Positions 19,150-27,800 of a DNA stretch of 33,540 bases are shown here, piece by piece (the first letter of the stretch is position 1; the number at the start of each line of letters is the position of its first letter). The notes under the pieces are model-generated. The model searched no databases, had not been told where the DNA came from, and worked only from the letters and a program-made list of their open reading frames with translations. Source of the DNA: Dicyema japonicum (lineage: Eukaryota > Dicyemida > Rhombozoa > Dicyemidae); assembly GCA_011109175.1 (NCBI GenBank), contig RDEW01000144.1, positions 1 through 33,540 on the forward strand. The letters are read 5' to 3'. Both the position numbers and the translations under genes were made by a program.

Positions 19150-19816
19150 TCGAGGATAAATCAACGTATACTATCTTCGCCACAGACAGAAAAAAATATA
19201 CACTGGATTTGACCATATATGGAGACTCTTTACCTTTATAGATTCATACAACTATTCTGAGTGACTTTCGACCCTTTGATGACATTTTTTCAACATTCAA
19301 AGAACGTTGTGAAAAGGTTCTCAGAAAACTGAATATAATGAAATCGTTCTTAAAGTCCAGGCCGTCATGGGAATGCGCTGTCATCTTGTACAACAACTTT
19401 TAAAACCGATGGTTGAGTATGCTTGTGCTTCATAGACTTGTGGAGTTTCAATATCCAATTTGTACAAGATCAATTCCCTAACAGTCAAATTGGTACGTCT
19501 AACGAATCTACCTGCCGATTTTCCCCCAATGCTTGATCACGCCTCAAACGAAAACAACGGCTCGGTTTCATCGGTCTGTGTGGTCACAAAAAAGTCGTTT
19601 CTTCCATTCAAGAATAAAAACCTCAAATAAACGTAAATTGGAAAAAAAACCCACCCCTCTTCAAATCTTAAAGAAATGTTATCGTCGTCGATACAAGAAA
19701 GCCGTGGGTACTCTGGAGGAACATAAGAAAAACATCTCGATCCTTAGAACAACTTAATTAGGTGGTTTACTCCTTTTTCTGGTGTTCTCTTCTCAGGGTT
19801 ATTAAATAAATAAATA
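19150..19816 (+). mobile_element. LINE-A 3' part (post-RT region and tail), older copy
   Basis: Same order of segments as the younger copy at 23120: YTIFATDRKKYTLDL, then IYGDSLPL, LRKLNIMKSFLKSRP, FHSRIKTSNKR and KAVGTLEEHKKNISIL, followed by a short 3' UTR and a TAAATAAATAAAT tail. Stops and frameshifts break it up; the last 74 codons (19533-19757) are open. This is the stretch after YADD in a Jockey-like reverse transcriptase (the block in which a Leu-Gly-(V/I) strand and a hydrophobic thumb follow the palm). 5'-truncated. Confidence 0.7.
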
Positions 19817-20500
19817 ATTCCAGGACATTTATGATATTGTTCAAGATTCTCATAATAGACAATTTCAATGTCTGGTAGCGTCTCTCTAAAAATTCGTATG
19901 AAAATGCTCTCAACTAGACGTTTTTCCTTTTGTTCTCTCTTCTCTTTTTTGCTATGTGAAAACTCAATGATATAATCTTTTTGAAGTAAGGAAAACTAGC
20001 CCTCTTACCGTGTATATGTAAGGGTCTAAAATGACCCATTTGTAATGATATCCATAATAGTGACAATCAGTACTTCTGTCGTTAGAAAAATCTATTCATT
20101 TGTGCCTATGATAGATTAGCGGAGATATTATTCATTTACGAATAAAAATCTAAAAAAATATTCCTACATCTAAATATGCGTCAAGGAACTTTCCACCTTA
20201 TGTAGGTAGTTCAAAACTGATGAACACACATTCTGTTGCCATTAACTCAAAAAAATTATCACTTTGTTTGAATATTAATCATGACAATTCAATATGCTAA
20301 AGTAATTTTATTATGTAAATTCGCAACAAGAAAGTTAATCAATTGACGTCGCTTGTTCCGCACCTGGATGATCTTTGAAGTCAGACGCTAAAAACGACGT
20401 GGCCAGTACATAAGACCAATACATGTATGCCAGATTTATGCAATTTGGATACAAATTGTTTTACCAGAATATTATTCGACTATATTAAGGCATACAGCCA
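19817..20500. other. No supported gene
   Basis: A+T-rich non-coding sequence between LINE-A and a short direct repeat cluster. No frames or motifs can be supported. Confidence 0.5.
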
Positions 20501-20506
20501 GTGGCA

Positions 20507-20570
20507 ATCATTTAGGAACACGAAGAATGTGTCAGGGGATCATTAGGAACACGAAGAATCATTTAGGAAC
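20507..20570. repeat. Short direct repeat cluster
   Basis: ATCATTTAGGAACACGAAGA followed by AT (20507-20528) recurs as ATCATTAGGAACACGAAGA followed by AT (20539-20559), and its first 13 bases recur again at 20558-20570, overlapping the second copy by two bases. The spacing is irregular (32 then 19), suggesting replication slippage. Confidence 0.75.
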
Positions 20571-20632
20571 TTCTGTAAACCAGTGCATTAACCAACAGAA
20601 CAGGAATAATTTGGCCGCCATGTGAATAGATG

Positions 20633-20914
20633 TTAAGATGGCTTCCGATTCAGTGGATACAATTTGATAACTCTTGAGTCCTTTAATGAATTGTAGATTT
20701 CGTGGAAATTGATCACAAAATGGAAAATTAAGTTGAAGTTTAACCACAAAGAAATTGGAGAAATCAACACAAAGAGAGGGACACTGGAGGGTGACATTTC
20801 GACATCGCATATCTTTGTGTTGTAATGGACCTTCTGAGGAGGAAGATAAATGGAATACACCAAAGTAATTATTCCAACCACGACCAATGATCCCATAGTT
20901 ATCCAGCAAACCAT
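20633..20914 (-). CDS. Possible exon with a membrane segment, unrecognised
   Basis: A 93-codon minus-strand frame from ATG reads MVCWITMGSLVVVGIITLVY and then SIYLPP, a convincing hydrophobic helix after a short start. A later hydrophobic run (LWLNFNLIFHFVINFH) could be a second helix. A pyrimidine-rich TTTTTTTTAG about 50 bp upstream and an in-frame stop between it and the ATG would suit an acceptor site or a 5' UTR. A second frame is open over the same bases (20559-20909), so chance is possible. No family is recognised. It is the best candidate here for host coding sequence, but weak. Confidence 0.25.
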   Translation of the reverse strand: MVCWITMGSLVVVGIITLVYSIYLPPQKVHYNTKICDVEMSPSSVPLFVLISPISLWLNFNLIFHFVINFHEIYNSLKDSRVIKLYPLNRKPS

Positions 20915-23119
20915 TTTCTGTTTATGGATGACCTAATAAATATTCTCTAAAAAAAACATTCAGCTCAATTCTGATTAGTTTTTTCTGTATAGTAGCATTC
21001 GGAGAGATAATACTGCAAAAAGTCGTTGTCTTAATTTGTCTCTCATAAATTAGTCATCAATTTTATTATCTCCACGTGCATATCCACCCCATTTTCGTTT
21101 TATTTTTGTTTTTATCGCTGTTTTGGTATATAAGTATTCAGTTTTGGCATACATATTCCAAAACGGGAGATATGCTAATTTATCTACGATATTCAAATTT
21201 CATTTATTTATAGATTCCATTTTAGGAAGTGAAAAATTCATAGTGAGGGGCGGTTAAAATAATATGGACCCTACTTCGAAGTGCCTGAACTCTTCAATAG
21301 GGTCCATCTCCAACGGGTCATTCCAAGTATGCTTTTTCAAGGGTAGTTATTTTCTTCTTCACATTCGCCTTCAGTAGTCAGTAATTTCTCCTGGTCCACG
21401 TTTAACTTGGAGTCAGACAACATCCTTCTTCTTTTTCAGCATAAAAATAATTTTCTATTTGATGCTTCCTAGTCCTAGATATATTCCATTCAAATTAAAA
21501 AAAACGGAAAAATGGAATAGATCAGTAATAAAGGATTAGGTATCTCTGCATAGTTTACTACCATTAGCTAGGTAGCGAATGGTCTTGCTATTTTTGTATA
21601 AAATATTAGATATAAAGTCAATACAACATAAATATTTTAATGAAAAAAGAAAAAAAGTAAAGTCTTCTAATTACGAGGCCAGTACAGCGAAGGTGTTTCC
21701 TTTGATCATCTCAATTTCGAGCCTCTACCTCAACTAGAGTCTTCTTCGGTCTTCACATTTTTCGAAGCCTTCGTTTGAAAATTTCTAAGAAAAAAATTCT
21801 ATTCTATTAATTGGCCAATTTTTAATTAAATATTATTTTAATAAAAAATTTCTAAGTGAATATACTAAGTTTTGTAAAATGTAAGCTGATACACTACGCT
21901 TTGTATTCAATCCCAAATGCCGCAAAATACGGAGCAACTTGAACAGTCTTCCTTCTATATATATCGAGGAAGTATTAGTTTGATAATTATTTCCAAAACG
22001 TTCTAAGCACTAATTCTGATCTCTGAAAAAAAACTATTTTAAAAATTACTGGTACTTATGAAATAATCGAAACCTCAGGGTTTATAATTTCTGTAAAAGC
22101 AAGAGTCTCTTTTTTGATGTTGCATGAGAATGAATTGAGCCAAATGAAAAATTTTAAACCTCTTTACTAGAAACATAATATTTTTGCCGTCAGCTACGCA
22201 CAGCGTAGGTTGAAAACAGAACTCGTAACTAGGGAGAAAAATAGTCTCCCAGTGGGATATTGAAATAGATTCTCTAGAATATCGGCCAAGCATTCAGCGT
22301 CCTATGAATAGACGTCACTAGAAACTTGGTGCAAAAAAATAAAGATATTGAATGTTAACTTATTTTCGTAGGTATATTTAAAGTTAAAAATTATCGTCGA
22401 GAAAAATCTGCCTTTAAAAATTAAAATATCTTCAATTGATCATTTTATTTAACTTGAAGACACAACATTTTGCAAAGAAACAGGAACTCCAATGGAAACA
22501 AGATTGCTCATCCGGATCACTCTTTACGTAGAAAAAAATGTTGAACAAATTCGAATGCCATAAGGGGACTTTCGGAAATAGAATGGATCACCGGCAAATC
22601 ATTCGAAAAGAAATAGGAAATTGTTCATTATCAAATCGTAAAAGTTACTCTAAAAATCCTACTATGACGTTTAATTAGAATGGCGTCTTGTGGTTCACTC
22701 ATTTTTGTGGAGCTCATCCCAAAAGGCACTAAAAACATTTTGATTATAAGAGCCAGACCTGCTCCTTCCTTTGTTCGCGTTCTTTTCAACGACGATCTTG
22801 AGTTTTAAATGAAACACTCATTTTTGGAAAACTTGAACATGTAGTCGATAAAGCAGCGGAAACAGAGTACATAATTAACTCATCACCCACCTATAAGTGA
22901 CAGCGAGCATGTTTTTGCGTTATGCATGCGTAGATAATTCTATTTTAAACTGTGGCTAACTACATTGTGAAGTCAGTCATTTCAAGAATTGTAACATGTG
23001 AATTAACGAGAGAATCAATTTTTCCAAATATATTTATTATTTTTTTAATTTTATAATTTATTTTCAATTTTTCCAAATATTTGGTTCTATTGGTTTTGTT
23101 GTTATATCTTCAATTATCA
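20915..23119. other. No supported gene
   Basis: A+T-rich sequence. A 72-codon minus-strand frame (22075-22293, containing FLVKRFKIFHLAQFILMQHQ) and a broken minus-strand stretch at 21240-21480 look moderately protein-like but match nothing I know. GGACCCTA and TAGGGTCC form an 8-bp inverted pair near 21265-21305. Confidence 0.35.
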
Positions 23120-23801
23120 TGGGATCACGTCACATATACAATCTTCACACGGACAGAAAAGAAAACATACACTTGATTTGAACATTTTTGGAGACTCCTT
23201 ACCACTACAGACTCGTCCAACTATCCTGGGAGTGATATTTGACCCTTTGATGTCATTTTCTCAACATGTGAAGAACGTTATGACAAAGGGTCTCAGGAAA
23301 CTTAATATTATCAAACCGCTCTTGAAGTCCAAACCTCACAGGAATGCGGCCCTCGTCGTGTTCAATCAACTCCTAAAACCGACGATTGAGTACGCCTGTG
23401 CCTCATGGGCCTATGGAGCTTCGATATCAAATTCACTCAAGATCAATACCCTAATTGGAAAACTAGCACGTCAAACAAATCTACCCCCCGATCTTTTCCC
23501 TCCAATGCTTGACCACGCCGCAATCAAAAATAATGGCTCCGGCTTCATCTGTCTGTGTGGCCAAGAAACAAGTCGTTTCTTCCATTCAAGGCTGAAGGCT
23601 TCAAATACACGAAATTTGGGGAAAAACCCCACTCCTCTTCAAACCCTAATGAAAGATGATCGTCGTTTATTCAGGAAAGCCGTGGGTACTCTGGAGGAAC
23701 ACAGGAAAAACCTCTCGATCCTGTTGAGGCGTACCGGGATCACTTAATTAGTTGGATTACTCCTTCTTTCTTGTGTTCCCTTTTCGGGGTTATTAAATAA
23801 A
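23120..23801 (+). mobile_element. LINE-A 3' part, young copy with open frame
   Basis: A 189-codon frame (23178-23747) is fully open. It starts with NIFGDSLPL, then PTILGVIFDPLMSFSQHVKN, KLNIIKPLLKS, LLKPTIEYACASWAYGAS and ends in KAVGTLEEHRKNLSILL. These are the blocks that follow the YADD palm in Jockey-superfamily LINEs: the I-L-G-V-x-F-D-P strand, the thumb, and the (V/I)-E-Y-A-x-x-x-W segment. An upstream piece, TYTIFT, sits one frameshift away, so the copy is 5'-truncated within the RT. The 3' UTR carries CACTTAATTAGTTGGATTAC, and the tail is TTATTAAATAAA. Confidence 0.8.
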
Positions 23802-23802
23802 N
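23802..23802. other. Ambiguous base (n) at the tail of LINE-A
   Basis: The only n in the window falls in the A/T tail repeat between two near-identical LINE-A copies. That position is prone to mis-assembly or base-calling trouble, and tail length here should not be trusted. Confidence 0.95.
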
Positions 23803-23814
23803 ATGGGTGTTCTC

Positions 23815-24112
23815 CGCCGCAATCAAAACTAATGGCTCCGGCTTCATCTGTCTGTGTGGCCAAGAAACAAGTCGTTTCTTCCATTCAAGGCTAAAGGCTT
23901 CAAATACACGAAATTTGGGGAAAAACCCCACTCCTCTTCAAACCCTAATGAAAGATGATCGTCGTTTATTCAGGAAAGCCGTGGGTACTCTGGAGGAACA
24001 CAGGAAAAACCTCTCGATCCTGTTGAGGCGTACCGGGATCACTTAATTAGTTGGATTACTCCTTTCTTGGTGTTCCCTTTTCGGGGTTATTAAATAAATA
24101 ATAAATAAATAA
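23815..24112 (+). mobile_element. Second, short LINE-A insertion with target-site duplication
   Basis: From CGCCGCAATCAAAACTAATG onward, about 290 bp repeat 23517-23801 with only a few differences (aataatgg/actaatgg, ctgaagg/ctaaagg, and a small indel near the stop). The tail is longer (TAAATAAATAATAAATAAAT). ATGGGTGTTCTC flanks the copy on both sides (23803-23814 and 24113-24124), which is a clean 12-bp target-site duplication. So this is a separate 5'-truncated insertion just after the first copy's tail. A 79-codon frame is open (23807-24046). Confidence 0.8.
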
Positions 24113-24124
24113 ATGGGTGTTCTC

Positions 24125-24840
24125 GACTGATATCAAATTTATTAAAAACTTAAGAGTAATATATAAATATAATGGATTATTTTTTTAGAATTCGTAAGTT
24201 TATTAATCAAAAAATAAATATTTAATTCCCGCAAACATTATTGATGCTGCGTTTTCCTTCTGGACCACTATGGAGATCAACTGGATGAGCCATTATTCCT
24301 GTTGTCTTGACAGCAATCGTACGGAAAGCATATCGAATTATAAATTTATCGTTGTGGTTAATAATCGTATTGAGGAAAGGTGAGAAACATTACCAAATTA
24401 CCTATTCACTAATAATGATTAAGGAAAAACCCTAATTATGTAGACGCAGGAAATCTGGAATTTTCCTACAACAAGGAATCTCAACCAATCATCAGTGACC
24501 ATTCTTCTAAGACCCTATATGGGCAATTATGTTAAAAACGACATTAATGTTTAATGGAGTGCTCAAATGATGACTCTGTCAAAGCCAGATATATGAGAAT
24601 GGCTTGGGGAGGACTGCCGCTAATTATGAAGGGCTTCAATGTCCGTTTTAGTAAGACAATTATATAGGCAATTCAAGAACACAGTCAATAATAGTCAGGA
24701 AGAGTACATCTTGAGGTTATTAAAAAAATTCGAGCTGAAAACAATTAACGTGAAATTACAAATTTTGGAAAAATCATTTTTTTAGAATTCGAATCTCCAA
24801 ACTGAGATCGTCTATTCCACAAAATAGAAAAAATTCCTTA
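24125..24840. other. No supported gene
   Basis: A+T-rich sequence between LINE-A and LINE-E. It might include the 5' part of LINE-E, but no motif upstream of the zinc knuckle can be recognised. Confidence 0.4.
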
Positions 24841-24845
24841 TCAAT

Positions 24846-25400
24846 CCTGGAATCGCTGATACGTTGTGGCTTCTACATTGGATCGAACAAAATCATTTGT
24901 GAGTGGATGAAGAGGCGCCCTCTTATCTGCTACAATTTCGAACGAATTGGTCATATCGCCCCACATTGCAAGGAGAAGAAAAGGTGACCCAAGTGTGGAG
25001 GGGAACACGACCAAACGTGGAGACAAATTGTGGAGGAGAAGACATAATGGCCGTTACAGTGGATGTCCTGCTATGAAAGAGGCATCCAAGAAAATTATTC
25101 CCATACAGACAGTCTAGAAAGGAGAAGATCAAACCAACACAAGAGATAAATTGGACAAATATATCACATTTTCAGGGTGGGACGGTGGAGCGGAGCGGTA
25201 CAAAAAAACTTATGCAGTGCAAATCAGAAGTTTCCGAGACGGTATCTCGAGAAGCGGTGAAGCAAACACAAGAGATGATGAGGACCAATATATCACATAC
25301 TCAGGATGGGTCAGTGGAGAGGAGTGCTACACGGAAACTTGAGCAGAGGAAGGCAGGAGTTTCCGAGACGGTGTCTCGGAAACTAAATGAAATTATCGCT
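24846..25400 (+). pseudogene. LINE-E ORF1 (Gag-like, zinc-knuckle) remnant
   Basis: One plus-strand frame reads RRPLICYNFERIGHIAPHC and then, after a stop, PKCGGEHDQTW. This is a pair of Gag-type CCHC knuckles: C-x2-C-x4-H-x4-C in the first, with the second Cys changed to Phe, and C-x2-C-x3-H in the second, with its first Cys lost to a stop and its last Cys changed. RNA binding by such knuckles is established for LINE ORF1 proteins. Downstream lies a tandem 43-residue repeat (25134-25391). The 97-codon minus-strand frame across 25301-25594 is a shadow. Confidence 0.7.
25134..25391 (+). repeat. 129-bp tandem duplication in LINE-E ORF1
   Basis: Two adjacent units of 129 bp (43 codons), 25134-25262 and 25263-25391. 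Each has ACACAAGAGAT, AATATATCACAT, GGTGGAGCGGAG or AGTGGAGAGGAG, and GTTTCCGAGACGGT(A/G)TCTCG at equal positions. In the same reading frame each unit encodes (T)NISHxQxG(T/S)VERS(G/A)T(K/R)KL and SEVSETVSR or AGVSETVSR. The period being a multiple of three keeps the frame, so the duplication probably arose while the ORF was functional. Confidence 0.8.
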
Positions 25401-25489
25401 CTTCTGAACAACCTAGGTACACTGCTGAGAGTGGATTTATGGAGTCTGGTGGACCTGGCTGTGGAGAGCGCAGGACAACAACAAAAACT

Positions 25490-25985
25490 ATGTAATTTGA
25501 AAATAGTGCAGATGAATGCCCGCTCCTTGGTGAAAAGGCATGATGAACTATCGCTTTTTGCGATGAATGCCAAGGTGGATTTCATGGCTGTCAACGAAAA
25601 TTAAACACGGATAAAAGTATAATATAAAAGGATATGATTTGGTGGACAATCCATGGAAAGATAGAGAAGTGACTGGAACCTCGATCTTTTTTCATAAAGA
25701 ATTGCAAACACGGAACGACTGTATTGTGTTGGAAGACGACTCGGAATTCGTGTCCGTTGATGTACAATGTGGAGGGACATGGATAAGAGTGAGAGGGCTA
25801 TACTCTAAGGACCTGAATTCTAAGAATACGAGCTACGGATGTAGGAAAAAAATGAGGAACATAATAATGTGTAACAATATCCAGGAAATGTTTAAAAAAT
25901 TTTTTGTCGAGTTGAAACTTATTTCCATCGACCTGGAAAAGGTCGATTGTTCGGATGATTGGAAAGAAAGGAAAATCAAGATCTA
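25490..25985 (+). pseudogene. LINE-E AP-endonuclease domain, internally deleted
   Basis: One frame gives NLKIVQMNARSLVKRHDELS and MAVNEN at 25494-25602 (the first strand with catalytic Asn, then the Glu strand). The next frame gives GYDLVDNPWKDREVTGTSIF, FVSVDVQCGGTWIRVRGLY and, after a jump, NIIMCNNIQEMFKKFFVELK. The catalytic G-D-x-N, T-x-x-D and S-D-H blocks are missing because the sequence passes to reverse-transcriptase sequence right after 25980. A second scrap of the same domain lies at 27240-27800. Confidence 0.75.
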
Positions 25986-26580
25986 ATCCAGAAAATTATA
26001 GACCAATTAGTCTTATTTGTTCAACTTCAAAAATTATGAAGAAAATTGTCTTCAATATATTATCAAAAGTGGTTGAGGAAAACAATTTTCTTGCAAACAA
26101 TCAGTGAGGGTTCCGTAAAAATAGATGAACTGAAGACTGCATCTGGGAACTTAGAAAGTCAATTCAAGAATCTATAAGTAAGAAAGAATACCATACTGCA
26201 ACGTGTTTGGACATATCCAAGGGTTTTGACAGTGTCTGGCATGAAAGACTTCTAGAGAAATTGTCAAAGGCGAACATTGGAAAGTCGGCGCTCATGCGGA
26301 GTAGAGACTTCCTTATGGGAAGAGAGTCTTATATTCGTGTGGGAAATATGCTCTCTAAAAAGATAAAACTAAGTAGAGGTGTTCCACAAGGTTCAATTTT
26401 GAGTCCCCTCCTCTTCAACTGTATAAGGAGCGAGGTACCAAAACCGGAACACATCAATACCAAAATCATAATTTATGCAGACGACATTCTAATTTTGGAC
26501 ACTAGTATAAATATATCAATATCATGGAAAAGAACAGTAGCTGTAACCTGGATATCAAGAAAAAAAGTTCTGTAACCTGG
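25981..26580 (+). pseudogene. LINE-E reverse transcriptase
   Basis: Plus-strand translation runs RSNPENYRPISLICSTSKIM, then NNFLANNQ, a stop, GFRKNR, a stop, EDCIWELRKSIQES, LDISKGFDSVWHERLLEKLS, KLSRGVPQGSILSPLLFN and IIIYADDILILD. These are RT blocks 1-5: N-Y-R-P-I-S-L, Q-x-G-F-R, D-I-S-K-G-F-D (first catalytic Asp), G-V-P-Q-G-S-x-L-S-P, and Y-A-D-D (catalytic Asp pair). All three catalytic Asp are kept, but stops occur in the Q-x-G-F-R region. The Q-G-S block with these features fits Jockey/CR1/I-type LINEs. The frame 26207-26575 is open. Confidence 0.9.
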
Positions 26581-26987
26581 ATAGCGAGAAATAGGAGGAA
26601 TCAATATGTTGATACAGGGAATTCTCGGAAAACCTGATATACATTGGAGTATGAATTAACAAAAAAGGATCGTTTAAAGAGCACATCAAAATACGAAGAG
26701 AGAAAGCTACAGGAATGCTCAAGTCCATACTCGGCTTTCATTTGTCTCCAGGTACTTTTATGTTTGTCTACAAAACGTGTATTGAACTTTTCCTAATATA
26801 TGGATATCAAGGTTGGTTTAAAACAGAGGAGGAATCAGACCTACTAACTAAATTAGAAAAGACAAGAAGGTATGCAATTAAACTTGCACATGGATTGGAT
26901 TTAGCATCTGAAATTGATGACGAATACGAAAGAAAAACGAGAAGAATCGGTGATTTATTACATTGCTTGTGGAAACTCGTATTGTAA
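26581..26987 (+). pseudogene. LINE-E RT thumb and C-terminus
   Basis: After a frameshifted part comes an open 90-codon frame from 26715: LKSILGFHLSPGTFMFVYKT, then CIELFLIYGYQGWFKTEEES, LLTKLEKTRRYAIKLAHGLD and a stop at 26987. It corresponds to the region following the palm in which a Y-K-T-x-(I/V) helix and a Y-G-x-x-x-W segment precede an L-E-x-x-x-R helix. No C-terminal zinc finger or nuclease domain follows. Confidence 0.75.
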
Positions 26988-27135
26988 TTGGGGCTTTTTA
27001 CGGAGAAGAGACATACGGTGTCTCATGAGAGTGTCCCGATATAGACGACCCCAAATCTTGGCTTTCCTCTTTAGTTAATCTTGACTCTTACCTTGTTTAG
27101 TTAGTTGGGGTTTTACGAATAAATTATGTTATGTT
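26988..27135 (+). other. LINE-E 3' UTR
   Basis: About 150 bp between the stop and the decay of similarity, containing GGGGCTTTTTACGGAGAAGA, TCTCATGAGAGTGTCCCGAT and GTTAGTTGGGGTTTTACGAA then TAAATTATGTTATGTTGTAT. The composition is richer in G+T than the flanks. No clear target-site duplication could be found at the end, because the 5' end of the element is unknown. Confidence 0.45.
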
Positions 27136-27239
27136 GTATACGTTATGAAGAATCTACCAGTTTTCGATATAGTACAACTCTGAGGAATAACATTAGCTCC
27201 ATTAACGAAAATCAATTAGCGAATAAAGTATGGAGGAAA

Positions 27240-27800
27240 TAGTGGTTGATATACAAAAACTAGTGTTTTGATCTGTAATACAAAAAGATCTCAGGATCCG
27301 ATCTGAAAAAACAAGTGCACCGGAAAAAATAAACGAGCTCAGCGCCAAGTGGGACAGTCCAAACAAAAATCAAACAAATACAAAAATTACTTGCCATAAA
27401 ATGAGTAGAAAGACAAATTTTCTAAAATATAAAACGGTCAAAATCCGTAGAGTCAGAAAATCGTAAATTCGATGTAATCGATGCCAAAAATAAAAACAAT
27501 TTGTCGAATATTCATCCCTAAAAACATAATCATGTGAAACGATACCCAGGAAATGTGTAAAACAGATTTGTATCGAAAAACAAATGAATTAATTGGTGGA
27601 CATTAATGTTAACCCCACTGAAAGAGAATCCAAATTTGAAGACATGTAAAAAATTATTAAATAAAATGTATTGAGAAAACTGACCGTAGAGGCTTTCTTC
27701 CAACAAGCATTAAACAATGAGAGGAGTGAGAAAGTAAATTCGAACCATACAATACCGCAAATAGAATGAACTAGACGGACGACAAATATCAGAAGAAATA
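27240..27800 (+). mobile_element. Second LINE-E endonuclease scrap
   Basis: CATAATCATGTG, then ATACCCAGGAAATGTGTAAA at 27525-27560 matches 25856-25895 (CATAATAATGTG, then ATATCCAGGAAATGTTTAAA). Downstream the translation contains VDINVNPTERE, the catalytic G-D-x-N strand missing from the copy at 25490. Stops and frameshifts are frequent. The order is consistent with a separate, older insertion of the same family rather than a rearranged piece. Confidence 0.5.

Noticed and set aside
21265-21305. GGACCCTA / TAGGGTCC inverted pair
   Set aside because: Only 8 bp per arm with no target duplication; too short to call an element.
25301-25594. 97-codon minus-strand open frame
   Set aside because: Antisense to LINE-E ORF1 repeats and the start of its endonuclease.
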